Positions 61,474 through 64,000 of a stretch of DNA of 64,000 nucleotides are shown one piece after another. The stretch lies in contig NZ_CP086068.1 of the NCBI RefSeq assembly GCF_020783335.1, positions 4,216,001-4,280,000 of the forward strand. Direction: 5' to 3'. The notes beneath the pieces were generated by a model. It saw only the letters and a list, made by a program, of their open reading frames with translations. It searched no databases and was not told where the DNA came from. This DNA comes from Mucilaginibacter daejeonensis. Its GTDB lineage: Bacteria > Bacteroidota > Bacteroidia > Sphingobacteriales > Sphingobacteriaceae. Position 1 is the stretch's first letter, and every line of letters begins with the position of its first letter. Position numbers and translations under genes: made by a program.

Positions 61474-62388
61474 TTATTTAATGTTTATCTCCCTCGCGGG
61501 TATAGAGTCAGGTAATAACCCCGACCGTAATATGATCCTCTGGCCTCTGTCGCTTCTTAAAAAATTTGAGAAAGCTGCAGCCAATCCAGCACGTCCGGTG
61601 CAATCTATCACATATAGTTTGCGGCTTAACGGATACTGTTTTAGAGCCAGTGTTTCCTGTGATGGTTTAAAGTATTGTGTAGGCGCTTTGTCATTCTTTG
61701 CGTCACGCACACCTACGATCTTCACTTTTGATACGGCATCAGCATAATCACTATCCGCATCATTGAGCCAACCAAAACCAACGATACCTATCGCATTTGC
61801 GTGAGCACTTACATAACGTATCACTTCTTTATTGGTGTTCAATGCGTAGATATTCTTTTGTTTTAGTTCCGTATTACCGCTCAGTTCTTTCAAATACCTT
61901 ACCAAACTCGAATTCGGGTTATCAAAAACGATGTTCTTATCGGCAAAAGCTTTGCCGTTCAACATCCCTTTGATCTGATCCACAGTAACTAACGTGTCAG
62001 TAGAAGCACTGTTCACGATCACTGCAACGGCATCTACCGCTACAGGCGTAGTTTCGGGCGGAAGTGTACGCGAGGTCATCAACTTGGCCTCACTATCGGT
62101 CAATTCTCTTGACAATATGGCAGCTCTAATGCTATCGGTCAATAATAGTTTCAAGGCCTCGTTCTCACTTTTGAACACGAGCTTAACATCAGTAGCCGGA
62201 TACAGCGACTTAAATATATAACGCTCCTGTTCTAAAATATTGCCGAACGACTCGTCGGCCAAGATCTTTATACTTCCCGATACACCGGTATCTGTTTCGG
62301 CAAGTTTAGCGGTCTTTTTGCGGTTGCACATCACAAATACCGCCATGACCACTACACAGGTCATGATCAGCTTCAAACTATTGCTCAT
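61474..62388 (-). CDS. PstS-like phosphate/substrate-binding lipoprotein
   Basis: 304 residues from ATG 62388 (MSNSLKLIM); a longer frame would add an unlikely N-terminal segment. A signal-like stretch (about residues 5-20) ends in VMCNRKK; a lipobox Cys is possible but not canonical. The rest is a periplasmic-binding-protein fold of the PstS type: GSIKILADESFGNILEQ, AVAVIVNSASTDTLVTVDQIKGML and GIVGFGWLND. No pst permease or ATPase is nearby. It overlaps the small 79-residue gene by 11 bases. Whether phosphate is its ligand is unproven. Confidence 0.82.
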   Translation of the reverse strand: MSNSLKLIMTCVVVMAVFVMCNRKKTAKLAETDTGVSGSIKILADESFGNILEQERYIFKSLYPATDVKLVFKSENEALKLLLTDSIRAAILSRELTDSEAKLMTSRTLPPETTPVAVDAVAVIVNSASTDTLVTVDQIKGMLNGKAFADKNIVFDNPNSSLVRYLKELSGNTELKQKNIYALNTNKEVIRYVSAHANAIGIVGFGWLNDADSDYADAVSKVKIVGVRDAKNDKAPTQYFKPSQETLALKQYPLSRKLYVIDCTGRAGLAAAFSNFLRSDRGQRIILRSGLLPDSIPAREINIK

Positions 62389-62617
62389 CGATCGTTGGTG
62401 TGTTGATGATACGTATAAAACGCAGTATACCGTAAATAACGAATACGCCTCCGAACGCATAGCGCTGGTATTGACTTAGCGTATTGAATAATGGGATGCC
62501 ATCCCAGAAAATGATCAGTACCCCGCATACGGTTATGCTAATGAAGAGGGCACCTCCTAAAATAAACAAAAATCGCCTTGTGGGCGATCTTTGTTTATTT
62601 GAAAACTTATTTAGCAT
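62378..62617 (-). CDS. Hypothetical small membrane protein of the TonB-linked module
   Basis: 79 residues from ATG 62617 (MLNKFSNKQRSPTRR), with hydrophobic helices at about 16-38 and 50-68. The C-terminus (LRFIRIINTPTIDEQ) is charged. It starts 6 bases after the tonB stop and overlaps the PstS-like gene by 11 bases, so it is co-translated with both. I do not recognise it beyond that. The same short membrane gene often sits in this cluster in Bacteroidota, which is general knowledge and was not checked. Confidence 0.65.
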   Translation of the reverse strand: MLNKFSNKQRSPTRRFLFILGGALFISITVCGVLIIFWDGIPLFNTLSQYQRYAFGGVFVIYGILRFIRIINTPTIDEQ

Positions 62618-62622
62618 CAATT

Positions 62623-63462
62623 TTATTGATCTGCCAGGGTGAACACTACCGGCACTGTGTATTGCACACGTACAGCACGACCGTTCTGTTTACCAGGGTT
62701 CCATTTAGGTGAAGATTTCAATACACGGATAGCTTCTTCTTCCAAACCTGAGCCTAATGTACGGCCTGCAGCCTTCACGTCGGTAAGGCTACCGTCACGT
62801 TCAACTACGAACGTTACGTTAACACGACCTTGTACACCGTTCTCTTGAGCCACAGCTGGATAACGTAGTACTTTATTCAGGTACTTGTAGAACTTATCGA
62901 TACCTCCCGGGAACTCAGGCAACTGCTCCACCGAAGTAAAGATCTCATTCGGGTTCGACTCCACTACGGCGGCGCTTACAGGAGCGTTACCCACAGGCTC
63001 GTCGATACGAACGGTTTGCGTTGGGTCACCTTTGATATCTTTCTGACCAGGGTCGGCGGTCTTCAGATCTTCCTGGGTCGGTGGATCTTTTTCGCGTACC
63101 TGCTCGTCAGGTTTTACTATCGGTGGCGGGAATTTCACCTGATCCACTTTAGGCTTCTGCGGCTCAGCCGATGGCGGCGGCGGTGGAGGAGGTGTTTTTT
63201 CGTTGATCGGTGGCGGAGGTATCAAAACTACTTCCTGGATCTTTACTTCCTCTTTTGGCGGAGGTATCAATCCTTTGATCTTGTTGATGATAGTTGGTAA
63301 CGATACGGCGAACACGAATAAAGTGCCCGTGATCAGCAAAGCGATCATTGTATTGCGACCATTGTTCTTACGAAGTTGGTACGCACCGTATGTTTTGTTC
63401 CTATCAGTAAAAACAACATCAAGCCACTCTGTTTTTAATATATCAAGCTTTGATCCTAACAT
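62623..63462 (-). CDS. tonB: TonB-family energy transducer
   Basis: 279 residues. A membrane helix is at about 42-60 after a cytoplasmic N-terminus (LGSKLDILKTEWLDVVFTDRNKTYGAYQLRK). A proline-rich span follows (PPPPINEKTPPPPPPPSAEP, then about residues 70-135) that crosses the periplasm. The C-terminal TonB domain contains PEFPGGIDKFYKYLNKVLRYP and ENGVQGRVNVTFVVERDG. It passes ExbB/ExbD energy to outer-membrane transporters such as SusC. exbD lies upstream, 38 bases away. Confidence 0.95.
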   Translation of the reverse strand: MLGSKLDILKTEWLDVVFTDRNKTYGAYQLRKNNGRNTMIALLITGTLFVFAVSLPTIINKIKGLIPPPKEEVKIQEVVLIPPPPINEKTPPPPPPPSAEPQKPKVDQVKFPPPIVKPDEQVREKDPPTQEDLKTADPGQKDIKGDPTQTVRIDEPVGNAPVSAAVVESNPNEIFTSVEQLPEFPGGIDKFYKYLNKVLRYPAVAQENGVQGRVNVTFVVERDGSLTDVKAAGRTLGSGLEEEAIRVLKSSPKWNPGKQNGRAVRVQYTVPVVFTLADQ

Positions 63463-63500
63463 GGCTTTTTATTTTAAAACGTTTAACAAAGTGTTTGTTT

Positions 63501-64000
63501 TTAGTAGATATTATCACGCTTCAAAAGATCAACTTCTGGAGGGGTGATAGCTACGATGGCAAATGCCATATTATCAGTGATGTGCAATTCGTCAAGCACA
63601 TCTACCACATTTTTGTATACCGACTTGTCGCTCGGTTTGACGATCACGAACAGTGATTTACCAGTGGTTTGTAATACCTTTTGTTTTTGCTCGGTAAGTA
63701 CCTTACGCAGGTCATTTTTACCGTAACCGATCACTTCAGGTGCACTTTTACCTGGCTCACCAATGAACCACTCCAGCTTATTATTGCTACCCAGCAGCAC
63801 CGTCATGGTACGTGAGGCAGCGATAGGCTCTTGTGTGTTCTGATCATCCTTATCAGGCATGGCAAGGTCCATTGCCTTAGGCTTATTGAGGGTGGTGGTA
63901 AGCATAAAGAAAGTTACCAATAAGAAAGCAAGATCCACCATGGCCGTAAGGTCCACACGTGTACTTTGCTTTTTACTTCTAACCTTCCCGCCTTTCTTGC
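63501..64000 (-). CDS. exbD: ExbD/TolR biopolymer transport protein (N-terminus outside window)
   Basis: The reading frame continues to the end of the window without a start, so the first residues lie outside. Residues visible from the edge read KKGGKVRSKKQSTRVDLTAM, then VDLAFLLVTFFMLTTTLNKP, the ExbD membrane helix in which the Asp of VDLAFLL is the proton-binding residue. The periplasmic domain ends in NMAFAIVAITPPEVDLL. It forms the proton channel partner of ExbB and drives TonB. A shorter start inside the frame (GTG at 63956) would remove the basic N-terminus and is unlikely. Confidence 0.93.
   Translation of the reverse strand, partial: KKGGKVRSKKQSTRVDLTAMVDLAFLLVTFFMLTTTLNKPKAMDLAMPDKDDQNTQEPIAASRTMTVLLGSNNKLEWFIGEPGKSAPEVIGYGKNDLRKVLTEQKQKVLQTTGKSLFVIVKPSDKSVYKNVVDVLDELHITDNMAFAIVAITPPEVDLLKRDNIY

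Noticed and set aside
1-64000. Prophage, insertion sequence, CRISPR array, tRNA or rRNA
   Set aside because: I looked for transposase, integrase or phage structural motifs, spaced direct repeats and tRNA-like cloverleaf segments and saw none. A dedicated search would be needed to rule out a divergent tRNA.

Overview
The window looks like a chromosomal segment of a Bacteroidota bacterium, most likely Sphingobacteriaceae (Mucilaginibacter or Pedobacter type). The reasons are: type IX secretion genes (PorV, GldJ-like), a short NuoG, Bacteroidota-only families (DUF4251, DUF4394, DUF4159), promoter matches to the Bacteroidota consensus TTTG-N19-TAnnTTTG, and no obvious Shine-Dalgarno sites. The genus is inferred, not proven. 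I saw no tRNA, rRNA, CRISPR array, insertion sequence or prophage.

Bases 1-14171 are a pectin-use locus. Ten genes on the minus strand encode an SGNH rhamnogalacturonan acetylesterase, a GH28 polygalacturonase, a CE8 pectinesterase, a GH105 unsaturated galacturonyl hydrolase with an extra DUF4350-like domain, tagaturonate reductase (uxaB), altronate dehydratase (uxaA), a DUF4251 protein, an amidohydrolase/lactonase, a zinc alcohol dehydrogenase and a partial (alpha/alpha)6-barrel glycosidase. A divergent LacI regulator follows. Two CGCAAACGTTTGCG-type palindromes, at 9268 and 12972, are probable operators. Secreted enzymes would de-esterify and cut pectin. UxaB and UxaA would carry tagaturonate to 2-keto-3-deoxygluconate; the UxaC isomerase, KDG kinase and aldolase are not in view.

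Bases 14251-32423 are mixed. They hold a duplicated DUF4394 lipoprotein, a membrane-anchored helix-hairpin-helix protein, an OlsF-like bifunctional acyltransferase, two glycosyltransferases, a tricorn-type protease, a methyltransferase, a four-gene surface-glycan operon (flippase, two methyltransferases, one glycosyltransferase), typA, an orphan glutamine amidotransferase and a 53-residue FeoB-associated Cys-rich protein. Bases 32494-39871 hold a GH18-like/NodB/GT2 fusion resembling PgaB plus PgaC in one chain, ispF, porV, a gldJ-like gene and a small membrane protein. Bases 39906-45560 hold a CotH-family lipoprotein and a five-gene run (dedA, ppa, a CNNM/CorC-type protein, rsmE, a DUF4159 gene).

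Bases 45651-59655 carry a full complex I set, nuoA to nuoN, on the minus strand. Two points stand out. nuoA is cut off from nuoB-N by a strong terminator and a second promoter. Two non-complex-I genes, a gamma-glutamylcyclotransferase-like gene and an unknown 102-residue protein, sit between nuoF and nuoG. Bases 59732-64000 hold exbD (cut by the window edge), tonB, a small membrane protein, a PstS-like lipoprotein and a TPR protein, a neighbourhood that recurs in Bacteroidota.

Nothing here is clearly a new defence or mobile system. The best leads are the genes embedded in the nuo operon, the TonB/PstS/TPR module, the degenerate GH18 domain in the fusion enzyme, a two-copy composite palindromic repeat, and several promoters placed almost on the start codon.
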